Shown one piece after another: positions 9,309 through 22,303 of a stretch of DNA of 64,000 bases. Every line of letters begins with the position of its first letter. Position 1 is the stretch's first letter. This DNA comes from Henckelia pumila (taxonomy: Eukaryota > Streptophyta > Magnoliopsida > Lamiales > Gesneriaceae): the NCBI RefSeq assembly GCF_033568475.1, contig NC_133123.1, positions 161,525,753 through 161,589,752 on the forward strand, read 5' to 3'. Below the pieces are notes generated by a model, which saw nothing but the letters and a program-made list of their open reading frames with translations, did no database searches and was not told the DNA's origin. The position numbers were made by a program, and so were the translations under genes.

Positions 9309-12300
9309 TTAACAGTAAACATTCTCGGACGATTCTGATTCGAATAGAAGTCGCGCAAACTCGTGGTGAGCTGCTTGTAGTTCCATCTTCAGCCATTTTA
9401 CCTACACAATCAACCACCAATAGCCTTCTTATAAGAACGTCTCTCGTTCTTTGAGGAAAAAAAATGCTCGGTTGGATAAAATCATTTGTTCGTTGAAGCA
9501 AGTGCAAAAGAACTGCTCAAAACATATGCTAAAAAAACCGTAAGTTGATGACATGATTGACTGAAACAAACATAATAATCCTAGTAAATACTAAATATAG
9601 AAACATGTGCAAACTAAAAGAATAAAAATAATAGTATCCATAAATAACAGAAGCACGGATAAAATTTGGTAGAGTTAAAAAGATGTTTTTTACTCTTGCA
9701 AAACAATCAGCAAAAACCTCCCATGAACACTGACGAAAAACGAGGGACGATGGACTTGTTTGCTTGATAGAGATGAGAGAAACAAGAAAAAGTTTTGTAT
9801 TGTGTTCGAGAGCTAAGACTCAAATCATGCAGGTAATCTATGATGGATAATGTTTTGTATCAACGGAGGATGCCAGTGCTCATATATGCACAGCAACTAA
9901 GAACAATATTTTTTAGACTTCGACCAAAAACTTTTACAAAGATGTTATGCCTATTATATCAGTAGATTGAAGTACCTTGAGATTGAGAGTTTCTTCCGTC
10001 TTCTCATATTCTTGGCATCTGAAATACAAAACATGCATGCATAAGCAAATAATGACCTCGGTGAGATTTGGATAATCAGAATATATAAAGCAAACACAAA
10101 TCATCTTACTGGTGTAGCAATGAATGGTCAAGAAATATGATCAAGAGGGCGAATGATTGTATTTAGGAGGGAAATTTTGCAAAAGAATAATGATGATAGT
10201 GACGATAGAAATAAATTCAAAAGAACAAGTTAATTAAATTAATTTTTTTATTTTATGGACAACGACTGCCTCACGCCTTCGGTTTGGCTGAAATAGACGC
10301 TGGCGTTATTTATTGCTTTCAATGGACATTGGCATAATAATCAGAAGCTATGTGCATCTGAGGTGGAGACTTACAGTGTAAGAAGTCTTATGTTTTCAAG
10401 AATCAGGTTAGCCGCGTTATGGTTTTCCACCTGGTTAGGAGTTAGATCAAGCCGCAAGAAAGAAAAACACAATTCAATTAAGAGAATGAGGGTTAACACA
10501 GATTTTAAATGGAAATATGAGGGATAACAAGTTTATCTATGATGGCCATAAATGTCGAGAACCCCTTCCAAATGGATTAACACCTGTACATCTCCACCAA
10601 TCATGGTGTAACTTGATGATGAACCTATCATCCCTGTCCTTTTCACCCTTTCAGGATCTACAACTTGATCAAGCAATTTCCTCTTCAGAGGCAATCCTGT
10701 GCAGAAGTCACAGAAGAAGCTGTTATCATGTGTACCTCCTAACCAGCTCAGAGTCACTCAGATAAATTTTATTGAAGGGTGAAAGCTTAAGCATCAGTAA
10801 TGTCATGAATTAATTTTTCTATAAAATAATTTCCATGCCTGCCATTAAGATGACTCAAAACCCAGGACTTGAATCTGGAGAAACCAAATGCTCCATCACT
10901 GGATTTATTGGTAGATCACAAAATGCCTACTCTTCTTACCTCGTGAATTTTGATATAAGGATTGTAGTGAGATTCCAGATATTGCTGCCACAATATTTGA
11001 GGAAGTATTTGTTTCATGTGGCATAGTTCCAGGAGCTGCACATAGTTTTGGAACAGTAGCAAGTGCGGGTTTAGAACCCAACAGGATAGGTTGATATATG
11101 CCACCTGGTCTAAAATCAGAAGAAGCGCGAGGCATCCTAGTTGTCCGAGGTCTTTTCCTAATTTGTTGATAACCAATGAGTCCACAATGATAATCCCTGT
11201 TGAATTTTAATTATGAGAATAATATTGTACCTTCATTTCATAACCATCAGACTGGCAAACAATCGCTGTTGCGATACGACTCTCTACAAATTAATAAGGC
11301 AAAGAAGGCATTGCTCCTATCTTTTAGTTATCATGTGGAGTAAACGAGGGAAAAACAGATGTGCTAAATCTGAAATAGTTGTTTGTTCACAAGCCATCTA
11401 TATCAGTCAAAACCATTTCTCAATCTAATTTTTTTCAAATAACTATTTACCAGTACTCTAGTGTCATTCTTTTCAGGCGGTCTTCAAGCTTTTGAAAATC
11501 TGGAGTTTTCTCAAAATCTTGTTTGTTGTGAATCGGCTCAATAAAGTTTGCTTCTAAAACACCTGCCATGTCCAGTTACAGGACATAAAGATCTCAGTTC
11601 ATGTGATTGAAAATAGAGATGCTGTGAGGCAGAAATTTGCAGAATTCTTACCCACAACCCCTCTGCCTCTGCTTTGACCGTAGGACACAACATGCCAAAA
11701 CGGCTGCAACGAGAGACAGGAACAAGATTTGAGATTAAGATGCAAGTCCGTAAAAATAATAGGGTGAACATATCGTCTATTTATTTAGTGTTTGCTTCCT
11801 TATTTTCTTCTCTCTCCTTTGATTAGGGAGAAGGTGCTGGCTACTGGGCCAATGTTTGGGCATCATACATGATGCTTGATCAGATTATCAATATACTCAT
11901 TGGTCATCTTCAACCGAAAATTAATATAACTGAACAGGCCAAAAATTGATTTTTCCAATATTCTAAAATCTGAAGTTCAGCAGAAAAAAATCACAGAAGT
12001 ACGCAAATATCATGCTGTTTAAATCATTTCCAAGCTTTCCATCACCAGGATAAGTAACATCCCAGGTATAACATATGCTAATAGAGCGACTATGCACATA
12101 AAAGATTAAGTACGCTTGCTTTTCACCATCATCAAGAAAATAAAAAAGTCAAAGAATTCCTCAACCTGCACAACCATCATCTGACATCTGGTAAAAGGAC
12201 TTAACTTGTGAAAAAACATGCCAGATATGAAGGGCACAAGCAGCAACCAAGACAACTATCTAAGAATCATCCTGAAAGCACCATTAATATGAACAGGAAT

Positions 12301-15300
12301 ATCACACTACTTCCACTTAAATAATAAGTATACAGGAATTTAGGATGACTACTAAATTTGGAGCCAACAAGACCATGTTTCGACCAATCAGCTATTGACA
12401 ATGACAATCATGTTAAACAAATGCAGGTTATCATTGAAATCACTGTTTACTCTTTGGAATGCAATTTATTTGACTCTAAAGTTCCAAATGTTTAATAATC
12501 AGTAAAAGTAGTTACCAATATCAATCTATTCTTGTGATAGACATTAAAACCATGTATATTTACTCGTGGAGCTTCCTTCAAAAATCCAATTGCAGTGATG
12601 ATCGAAGCCTACAAGAAAGAAATCCATTCTGTTGACTGAGGAAACTTAAATTACATCTCAATCCAATAGCCAACCAAAAAGGCCAAAGTAAGTATAGATG
12701 TTGTCATGCAAATATATATGTTGGTGTGTGCGTGTATATGAGTGTATATGTGCGTACATGTATCACGAACATACACTGATACACATGGAACACCAGGATT
12801 ATCTGACTTAAGATGATGGCACTAAAAATAGTGAACGAAAATATGAAAACCCATACAATGACGAACTACTTGGCTTAAAGTTCGAGGATGAGGCACTAAG
12901 ACTAAATTAATCTGCTGCTTGACATGGCAACAAGTATGAATCAGTTTAATAAACTGGCATTCAGAAAATGATCTCGCTTTCAAGTAGAAATAATGTATCA
13001 TTTTGTATCAGAGAAAATGTACCTCTTCGACCCTCTTAAAATAAAATAGGATATTTAAAGTCTGCCTAAATATGTCAGTGTATATGAACGTGCAAGTTAG
13101 GACATATGCCCGAGAGTAAAGACCACGTGCAAAAGAATAATCTTCTAGGTCTAAGAGATTCTTGGTTGCCGCTCCATAATTGCTTGTGGAGGAGTTGACG
13201 TGGCAAGAAACAGTTCATCTCTGTACCACAAGTATTTGAAATATGTGTACACTAGTCCCATGCATCCATCATAAGATTTTGCCAAAAGCTTGAATTTACC
13301 TCCACATGTTGTGGTTTGTACACTATAAATTCTGGAAATTTGAGATCATTCGCAATGTTATGATACTCAACAACTCGTCCACGCAATACTATGTAGAAGT
13401 TCTCCGGAACACGCAAGTATAAAATAGACAAATATGCCTGTATGTATAGGAAACTAGGAGTTAGAAAGCTATGGTTTTGGATGTACATGTTTAGGAAAAA
13501 CAAGAATTTCAAACAAACATACACGGAGAGAATAGTAAAGACGATTAGCAAGATGATGTTTATTTAATTCCATACGCGAACCAACTTCCGCAGTACATTT
13601 ACCTTCTCCGGACACACAAATATCCTGAAACCATTAATTATATGAAGCTCATCAACAAAATGAATGAAAGATGATAACCTATGAGAACCTATGAGAAATA
13701 GATGAGGTAGAAGGTCGCCGCAAATCCTTCAACAGAAGTTACCAAAGGAGTAAAAGTGAACCTCAAGATCCGACTCAAAGTCGAGCTCCATTTCGCCTTC
13801 ATCATTATGCCATAAGTTGTAAATCATAATCTTTGTACCATGGCCACCAATGTCATCACACTGTGCAACAGAGAAAAGAAAACAAGAGAACAAAGTTAAT
13901 CTCAAAAGATGATGACTTACAAGGAAATTTGTGTGCAACTGGGAATGTAATAGCAGATATAAAAAAAATAATAGGAATAACTTGTCAATAATTTAGGTAT
14001 TCCCATCCACTTTATTGTGCTTATAACAAATTGGGTAACTGATACAACCACATACAATAAAGACAACACGAACAATCAAGAAGTTGGTGGCACTACTTTC
14101 ATTTATAACCATGACCTAGCACAACAAAACTTGATCCTAAAGCACACAAATGTATTTTTTAGGCTATCCTATAAATAAAAAAGGATACAAATGTTAAGAT
14201 CCCACACTTAAATTAATGTTTGTTTTCATGATTTATTATTAACTTCTTTAAAGGACGATCATACTGTCACAATTCTCATTTCTAGGGGTAGATGAACAAT
14301 AGTGAAGATGATAACACACAAACAGTTAGATAAGAAAGTATTGGGATAATAAATCGGCCGTTAGCATATCTCACAATCTTTAGTTACATGACCAGAAAAA
14401 AGATGTTGAAATTGACACATGTTCATAAAGGAGAACTTGGAGAAGGTATAATTAGCATTCGTTTTATTACCACCTTGAAACAGTTTGCTCATATCTTCAC
14501 CAAAAGCTTGATGAGACAACCTTTTGAAGTTCAATTCAGCAAATTGAGCGTGGACAATATATTTGGGCTACTTGAGGGAAAGTATCAATAATTTAGGGAT
14601 TGTCAGCTACTTAAGTTTCCTAAGAAATTAGGGAACTACTACATATCAGGAAAAATTAGAGATTTTATTATTTATTCTGATTTTATGGTCCTGAAATTAA
14701 CTGAAGGATTGCTCTCTAATCTTCCATTTATCATACATATTCTTAAACTTGAATACTAAGAAAATATCTTCAGTTTATCTTGATGTCTTTCTTTTATGGT
14801 AGACAACTTTGTTAGACTACCCTCACACATAAAAGGGATACCGGAAAGGTTGAAAAAAGAGGAAGAGAAAAGAAACTAATTTAGTAAGATAGCATACATG
14901 CTTCAGAAGTTCAGTCTCTGTAGTAAATGGAGACCACTGTAACAAGATGGCAAGATTGTTCTTAAACTGAATTTCATCATACAATATATTCCAAGTGCCC
15001 GTTTGCAAGTCAAATTGATAATCAACCTGCATAATTAAGGCACACTAGGTAAATATTACAATATAAAAAACAAACACATTGAAAATGGTGCATGTAGTTT
15101 GAGCACAAAGAAAATCTAAGAGAAAGGCCAAGATATATAGAAACTTGTGATTTTTTTATTGAAGTAACTTGGATTGGTTTTACAGTTCAGAAGAAATCAC
15201 ACGACGAAAGAATATCAGCCTGGAAAACGATACGAATCAAACTACACACATCAATTACCATGGGAACCACGATTCTGTCTTGCCTTGTTTGCATCAGGAA

Positions 15301-18300
15301 TGTATATGATAGAAGACCTACACTTTGTGTCAAGTGCCTGGTCAAGAAAAATGAAGTCGGTGGATATCATGATTCAACAAAAGCAAGTTGACAAAATAAA
15401 CATACTTAAGTTTTTTTTGAGATGATCACTGGCTGATAAAAATATTAAATGAATGACTGGTAATTATCAGAAACTTACAATGACAAATGAGAAAACTCTC
15501 TACTCAATACGTTGCAAATAATTCAGCTTTGGCGGAGTAATGAGCATTAATTTTTTCTAGATTCTAAAAACGATTCCAAACCTTTTAAGTTTTAATAAAC
15601 TAACAAAAAATGGACCATCCATTGTCCATGAGAAATGACACATCAAGATAGTGTTTGCAACCTCTAAAAAAAAGTGATTATGAATTTTTTCTTAACAAAT
15701 TTGTGAAGCAAAAATCCATAATCATTTATTTTTAGAGGTTGCAAACAATACTTGAAGCATACAAGTTATTAGTAATGGTTCATTTACGAAGATGCACTAC
15801 TAAGTTTCCTTTTCAAAATTTCATATACTGATTAGCTTAGATGAACATTTTGACGACGTTATTGTCCCTAGCTGCTAGCTGTGATTGGGAATTGCAGCAG
15901 GATGATATGAAGAACACCTTTCTCCATAGCAAACTGTAAGCCTTGAAACAGTCTCCACGTGCCAAGTTTGGAAGGTTTACCAAAGTCATTTCAGCTACCA
16001 TTCATAAGCAAATTTGGGTAGGTCGCACTCTCCTCATGAAGGACTCGACCTCGAGGGGAGTCATAGGTTTGATAGTGTATTTGGATGATATTATTGTGCC
16101 CGAAGATCATGAGAAAAAAACATGGTTGTCTACAAATTCAGTTCTGTTGTATAGAAAATGAATCGAGGAACAATTTAGTTCTTTCTTATTATTTTGCTTT
16201 CTCTAGCACATGTACAAATTTCAGAGCAACAAAAATTATTCTTCTCCACACTCAGAATAGTCAATTTTGAGACATTTGACTTCGAATTACTACTTTATGT
16301 TGCACTCTTACAATGTTTTAACGCAAAAAAAAAACTCGATTAACAACTATGACTTGAAGACCTAGTTAAATAGGTTGAGTATACTTCGGTTTGACATAAC
16401 ACCAGAAGATGTACAGCCTGTTGGATCAACCATGCGAACATGCATATCAAATCAGACTTCAAAGCAATGGCTAAATAGTTTTAAATCCACAAGTAAAAAG
16501 ATTAAGGTATACTGCATAAAAAGAAATATCAAAAGTTTTTTAGAGAAGAGAGGTGTGCAGTGAATCACAAAATAAAGAAGGAAAAGATAACATGCGGACA
16601 AAAGAACAAACAGAAAGAGCACATAAAAGTTTTCGAAGAAAGAAAGAAGGAAACCTGTCATTAAAGCACCTACTTAACACAACAGCATCAGCCCCAAGTC
16701 TCATAGAACTCGTCTTAAATCCATTTCCATCTGCAAGGCTACGTATAAATATCTCATTACAAAACATTAAAATTCAAATTTTGTGATAATTACATCGTCC
16801 AATTGCAGTTGTTGAATTCTTATCGGAAAATCCAAAACTTAGGCAATGCCTCATCGATTCTGCATCCATTCCACCACCATCATCTAATAAAAATCGACAT
16901 AGTTCGCAGTTACCCAACCACTTACGAAAGGTATGATATCAATAGACTAATGGAAGTAGTATGACATCAATAGACTAATGGAAGTAGCTAAGTACTGCAA
17001 TATCATAAGTGTAGGTATTACAATACCTTGAATTACCAAAGCAGGAGATCTATCTCTGGGGTTTGAGGTTTTATCAACAATGACAAAAGTTGCTCCATTC
17101 TTTATCTACAAACAAATTGCAGAAAATACAAAAGATGCATTAACAGGACACCTATCATAAATAGTACACAAAATAGAAAACTAACAATCAACTAGATAAC
17201 CTTCGATAAACTTCCAGCAAGACACCCTATATGGCAGTTCAAACTCACACAGAACCGAAAAAGGTGATATGTAAAATCCCTCTTCAGCACTGCCAAGCAT
17301 ATGCGTGAAAACAACACAAGTGTTGCATGATAAATCTCAAACATCTATCATCTATGCGTTCATAATAAAGGCAATTCCACAAAGCAGTGAAGTATATGCA
17401 TCAAGAAGAGAGAGAAATTATTTAACCAGAGAGTGATGGCTGCGAGACCATGTTGATTGAGAAAAAGAGGGGAAAAAATTTAATTCATCGTGTTGGAGGT
17501 AATACGAAAGTTCATCGAATCGGTGAAACTAACAACTCAAAGCACCAAGAGTGGAACGGAAACAGAATGACAAACAGATGATTCCAGATCCCAAAAGGAT
17601 AAAAAGGACATGTAATAATAATCTCAAAAGATTACCTCATCAACAGCATTATCAAGAAGCTCTGCGAAGGCTGTAAGCATGGACAAGTAAGATCAAGAAA
17701 ACATCTTGAAGCAATATCCAATACGATATGTTCAAGCTCAACCAGAGAACAACATGAGCAGCACATACCACCAAAGGCCCATTTATGTGATGTTGCATTT
17801 GAATGAAGAAATTTGGGGTGAATACGCATATAACTTGTGCCATCTGTCATGAAAAAGATAATTTCAGATGATAAAATGGCAAAATATGTGCTCTATAATC
17901 AATGCTGAAAAAGATGGTTGACCCTAAATGTACTGAGACAGGCAAAATAAACTGATAATTGTCAAAGTAAGTTGCATAACATATTGAGTTAAAGTTAACC
18001 TATTCCATTCAAGACCCTCTGTTAAAAAATCAAATTCAATTCTTAGAGAGCAAAATACTTTGACATGTAGACTCGGAAGTAAGCTTGTCATCATAGTTTC
18101 CAGCTTTCCAGAACTGCCGACAAAGGGGAGCTTGACATATTGATGACACGGAACAAAGGTTTAAGTCATCAGTTGGGTGCTCTTGATTCAGAACATTTAC
18201 ACCCCCACACAGAGTGCTTACAGCACTTGACCACCTATCCTGTTCATACTTATGAGTGATAAGATTCAAATTAGATTCTTGGCAAGCGGTGGAATCGAAA

Positions 18301-18419
18301 TTGGGCTGCTCATTCTGTTGCAAAGGTCTTCTCCACAAATTGTGCGTGAACGTGACAGATTTTGCAGCAAGCTCTCCAAGACCATGATTGCCAGTTAAGT
18401 TGATGTTTGTATAACTCAT
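9309..18419 (-). CDS. MORC: MORC-family GHKL ATPase, copy A (19 coding exons, 693 aa)
   Basis: Nineteen exons join in phase to 693 residues plus stop: 18059-18419, 17769-17843, 17636-17670, 17027-17105, 16794-16883, 16655-16730, 15259-15337, 14898-15026, 13762-13860, 13523-13624, 13300-13437, 12516-12608, 11652-11703, 11451-11562, 10940-11196, 10584-10696, 10375-10430, 9976-10018, 9309-9401. CRQFWKAGNYDD opens the conserved part. The ATP-binding Bergerat fold shows ELLDNAVDE (149-157), DDGGGMD (184-190) and YGNGFKTSSMRLGAD (from 214). The S5-like part has GFNVYHKNRLIL (to 452) and SRGRGVVGVLEANF. The tail ends in a short coiled-coil-like stretch. Plant MORCs of similar length dimerise on ATP, compact chromatin and support silencing and immunity. 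The ATG at 18417-18419 is the first in-frame one after a 5' UTR intron. Exon 17 has lost the acceptor used by copy B. The MORC subclade is unresolved. Confidence 0.92.
13984..14804 (+). mobile_element. Copia fragment inserted in intron 8 of MORC copy A
   Basis: Copy B's intron 8 is only about 215 bp, while copy A's is about 1.04 kb. The extra block is bounded by AACTT at 13979-13983 and again at 14805-14809, which looks like a 5-bp target duplication. Inside, 14388-14591 is an open frame ending FAHIFTKSLMRQPFE...LLEGKYQ, the C-terminal end of a copia RNase H. CAATAATTTAGG occurs at the left edge and again just after the stop, suggesting LTR remnants. Most of the element is deleted. Confidence 0.65.
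15862..16161 (+). pseudogene. Copia reverse transcriptase relic in intron 6 of MORC copy A
   Basis: One frame reads LSLAASCDWELQQDDMKNTF, then a TAA, then LKQSPRAKFGRFTKV and later LIVYLDDIIVPEDHE. These are copia RT blocks (DVKNAFLHG, GLKQSPRAWF, YVDDIIVTG). The stretch normally lying between the first and second blocks is missing, so this is an internally deleted fragment. It is on the strand opposite to the host gene and absent from the matching intron of copy B. It cannot be one insertion with the fragment in intron 8, because the element order is reversed. Confidence 0.8.
16932..16987. repeat. 28-bp direct tandem repeat in intron 4 of MORC copy A
   Basis: TATGATATCAATAGACTAAT plus 8 bases is repeated immediately with one mismatch. 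This is a small slippage-type duplication inside the intron. Confidence 0.9.
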
Positions 18420-19559
18420 TTTATGGACTGGAAAGGACCAACAATATAGGCGATTGGTTACTAAAATTATCAAGAGAAGATCATAGCTATATTTTATGGA
18501 AAACCCCACAAGAAGAAAAATAAGTAACCTATATGATAGCGCAGGGAATAAACAATATGCTGAAAGAAACTAGTAATAAAAATATTATAGATGATGATAA
18601 TCCATCTCCTTTCTTTCTTTCTTCCTCCTCTTTTTCTTTGTTTCTTGCTCTTTCTTTGTTTAAACAATTGGGGAGGGGATTTTTCTACATACGAAATCTC
18701 GAACTTGAGACCTCTTGCCGGAAAGGTACATGGTGCTTGCTAAACATCCCACACACTTAGAACAAAAACTCAAGCAATATGACTACTCATTTAAATACTG
18801 AGGGATAAAAGTGTCCTGATCCACCTCTTTTTTAACTCAAAACTACACTCCAACTCATATCACAATCAATCAGTGTTTCATTTTGATGTTAGCTGCTTTC
18901 AAAAGGAAATTGAAAAGACTAAGATTTGCATATAACAATTAACCCGCACTCTTTCAGTTCCGAGTTCAAAGCCCATGTCTTCCGTAAAAAAATTTACAAG
19001 TTTTATTCAAATTCTTATAATCATCACATCCCTTCTGTCAAAGGTTTCTACAAATTGAGCTTGACTAGAGGAGGCTTCCATTTATCATATCATACAATAA
19101 CCAAATGCACTAAATTCTTATAGCCATGTATTCGATCACAACTCATTTTTACGTCCCAAAGCAGCTCCTACCATGCATGTGGCGTTCAGTGTTTTCAAAT
19201 TGAGTTTGCTAACCAACACATTAACGCGACATTTACATTAAAACAAAAATATTTTTCAGAAAAGAAAAATCAAACAACCATCACAACTCTCCGTATTAGC
19301 TGAAAAAAAAATCACATTACCAAAAACCACTGCACCGATTCTGGAAACACAAAATCATTGAATAGCTATATATTCTAAAAAAACTCAAGCACTTTCAAAA
19401 TCATATTGTCGAGCATTTCAACCATTTTCCTTCGTATTCTCATATTCATTACCGAGGTTCGGAGTCTAAAAGCACAAATCCAAAGACGGTCTTTTTTTCT
19501 TTTCCAGCAAGAAATCATCAAAACCTAGCTTAGCTGCAGCATATCGGTAGGCATTATAC

Positions 19560-19640
19560 CTGCAGGTGGTTTGATGGTAGGTTCCCGGGTCAATCGAAAT
19601 CGGGTCGGGTCATTCAGCCTCGCCATGCATTCTGGTAAAG
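19560..19640 (-). other. Probable 5' UTR exon of MORC copy A
   Basis: On the minus strand a donor-like CTGCAG/GTATAATG at 19560 aligns with GCCACCAG/GTATATTC at 37904 upstream of copy B, and the sequence around both is homologous. The matching acceptor is TTTCCAG just before 18427. The frame through this exon contains a TGA and no in-frame ATG, so it is untranslated. A six-residue upstream ORF starts within it. The outer edge is unknown, and the mariner begins nearby at 19694. Confidence 0.5.
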
Positions 19641-20104
19641 CTTGCGAGCCGTTCTGGAGTATTCTAGAAGAAACATTATTCCACTAAATATTACTCCCTC
19701 CGTCTCCTAAACATTGTTATTTTTTTATTTTCATACATATTAAAAAAAACTTTGAAAATATCAAATATACACATAAGTTTTCAGATTTATCCCTATTTAA
19801 TGATAACAACATAAAATTAAAGTTCTCTATTTTTCACTCTCATTAGTTCCAAAACCATTTGAATTAATTCCAAATTAACTAACTTACTCTTTTGGATTCT
19901 TAAAAATTTCAATTGCATTAGCCATTAAATTTGATTTCATGCATGAATTTTTAAATTTGCCAAATTTGAATGATCATTCGAATTCTTAAAATTTTCAACT
20001 TAATTAGATATGCGCCTTATTTTCTCGTCAAAACTGTTTTTGAATTTTTAATGGACAATATAAATTGAAATACTAGTTTGATAATCACAAGTTCAACAAA
20101 AAAA

Positions 20105-21568
20105 ATGAACATTGAACCACAATTTCCTTCCAATGATTTGAATGCCTCGATAGAAGAGGTTACCTCATCTGAAAATAACCATGTTCATTCTTCACAAATA
20201 TTCCGATTGATTTGAATCAATTACCAGAAGAAGATGACATTCTTTTCAATGGCAACGTAGAGTCCAACCTTTTGAATCAACCTCGAAAAAAGAAAAAAAA
20301 ATTTAGCAACGCCGAGAAAGTTGCAATTTTTGAAATGCTGCTCATTCAACATCCAGACAATGGGAAGCTACCACGAGGAGTACTCTCGAAAGTTGCCAAT
20401 GCCTTCTCTATATCTATTAGATCAGTTTCTAGAATTTGGCGGGAAGGAAAATCTACTATGAACAGAGGTGTGCCACTTTTCCCTAATAAGCTCTTGAACA
20501 GAAGACATCGGAAGAGAATTGAGATTGATTTTGAACAAATGAAGAACATCCCGTCGTCGTCGGACAAATATAAGATCCTTATCAAAAGCTTTGAATTTGT
20601 CAAAAACGACCGTGCATAGGAGAATAAAAGACGGAAATATTCGGCCACATTCAAATCCAGTTAAACCATGTTTGTCAGATGACAACAGAAGGGCAAGGTT
20701 GGAGTTCTGCTTGTCAATGGTTGATCAGGAAAGTACAATTACTAGTAGACCTATTTTTATTAACATGCACGATCACATTCATATTGATGAAAAGTGGTTT
20801 TATTTGACGAAAACATGTGAAAAGTATTATCTCCACGCAGATGAGATCGAGCCCTTCCGCACATGCAAAAGTAAAAGTTTTATTACAAAGATAATGTTTT
20901 TAGCTGCTGTTGCTCGTCCTCGATTTGATGAGACTACAGGCGACGAATTCAATGGGAAAATTGGAATATGGCCATTTGTGTCTCATGAACCTGCCAAGAG
21001 GAGAAGTAAAAACCGTGCAGCAGGGACTTTGGAGACGAAGCCGATCGCATCGATAACTAAAGATGTCATTCGATCATATATCCTTCATAAGTTGTTGCCT
21101 TCAATTAAGGAAAAATGGCCACGCTCAAGTTCTAGGACCATCTTTATTCAACAAGACAATGCAAAGCCACATTTGGATGTTAATGATGTCGAGTTTGTAG
21201 AGGAGGCAAAAAAAGATGGATTCGATATTCGTTTACGTTGTCAACCTCCGAATAGTCCTGATTTGAATGTTTTGGATCTCGGTTTCTTTAGAGCCATTGA
21301 CTCGCTTCAACATCAAGAAGCTCCGTCAACCGTCGAAGAATTTATTATAGCAGTGGAGAGTGCTTTCAATACATTTCCTCCCAAAGATTTGAATAATGTA
21401 TTTTTGTCGTTGCAATCATGTATGGTTGAGGTGATGAAGAATTTGGGTGGTAATCAGTACAAGATTCCACATATGAACAAACAGAAACTGATTAGGATGG
21501 GAGAACTGCCAAAATGTATTGAGTTTGAATATGAAATCTTAGAAATGGCAAAGACATATCTTAATTGA
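20105..21568 (+). pseudogene. Mariner transposase, frameshifted
   Basis: Three overlapping frames are needed. One starts at ATG 20105 and stops near 20210. The second (20212-20619) holds the N-terminal helix-turn-helix region (NAEKVAIFEMLL, GVLSKVANAFSISIRSVSRI). The third (about 20591-21568) holds the rest: KTTVHRR, the first catalytic Asp in HIDEKWFYL, the second in IQQDNAKPH and the third in NSPDLNVLDLGFF. There are 39 residues between the second and third Asp, the plant mariner spacing. The catalytic triad is intact, but at least two frameshifts (near 20205 and 20590-20620) prevent a full product. Such elements can still be moved by an active relative. Confidence 0.9.
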
Positions 21569-21736
21569 TTATAAAATCATCTGTGCCTCAATTTAATATG
21601 AATATGTTATTCATTGGAATATTATAAAATACACAAAGAATAAAAAAAACCATGGCCACAGATCTCGATATTTCCATAATCATATGTACATATTGCAATT
21701 TTAAATACAAAAATGCTAATACAATCCAAAAACCAA

Positions 21737-22108
21737 TCATCTAAGAATCTGCTTACTCCATTTTTTTCGAGAAGCCATTGCAGAACCTTTGCTCTCATGA
21801 CATTTTGGCAAATAAATATTTAGCATCCGAGATATCGTACGTTCATACTCTTGAGAAGTGGAAATATAGCCATCGTATCTTGGTGGGACATTCAAATCAA
21901 GCAATTGTCTCGCACCTTTTGTTGAGCCAAGATTGTCTATATTACTTGCGCATTCACTTTTTGCAAAACCGATGGAGTTTGAGTTTTTTCCAAAATCTTC
22001 ACTCATGGCCGATTGTTCACAAGATGAATTAGGATGTAGGAGATGCGGATGATTAAATGTATACCAGATTTGTTGAGCGAAAGATGAATGTCTATTTTTT
22101 TTACACAT
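21737..22108 (-). CDS. Antisense ORF inside the mariner, function unknown (123 aa)
   Basis: An open frame of 123 residues lies on the minus strand between the transposase end and the right terminal repeat. It has a basic start (MCKKNRHSS), a serine-rich middle and RQLLDLNVPPRYDG, which resembles a plant DLN-type EAR repression motif, and it ends with a basic KKWSKQILR tail. I do not recognise the protein. It could be a captured host-gene exon, a second mariner ORF or chance. A splice-acceptor-like TATATCTTAG lies just before the ATG. Confidence 0.3.
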   Translation of the reverse strand: MCKKNRHSSFAQQIWYTFNHPHLLHPNSSCEQSAMSEDFGKNSNSIGFAKSECASNIDNLGSTKGARQLLDLNVPPRYDGYISTSQEYERTISRMLNIYLPKCHESKGSAMASRKKWSKQILR

Positions 22109-22303
22109 TTTCTAAGATATAAAGAATACAATTAATAACATGTTTATGTATTTTCCAAAAACTAGTTAATAGCAAAAAGCTCAAATTAAATAAGGGTATA
22201 ATAGTAAAATAGAGTAATAAAAGCTTACTAAATATAGTATATGCCTATATATTTGGGACATATGAAAAAGGAAAACAAGACATTATATATGGAACGGAGG
22301 GAG

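Larger units (their letters stand above)
19694..22303 (+). mobile_element. Mariner-like element (plant DD39D type), full length
   Basis: The ends are CTCCCTCCGTCTCC and, inverted, CTCCCTCCGTTCC, the typical plant mariner / Stowaway termini. Both are flanked by TA (19692-19693 and 22304-22305). The 2,610-bp element carries a transposase with the DD39D signature of plant mariners, but the gene is frameshifted. It lies about 130 bp upstream of the likely 5' UTR exon of MORC copy A and could influence that promoter (inference). Confidence 0.93.

Noticed and set aside
10835..11135. Open frames on both strands in the exon 15 region of MORC copy A
   Set aside because: They overlap the MORC exon in other frames. 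The MORC frame fits the family.
18533..18760. 75-codon plus-strand frame with serine/phenylalanine runs
   Set aside because: Low-complexity CT-rich intron sequence (TTTCTTTCTTCC) explains it.
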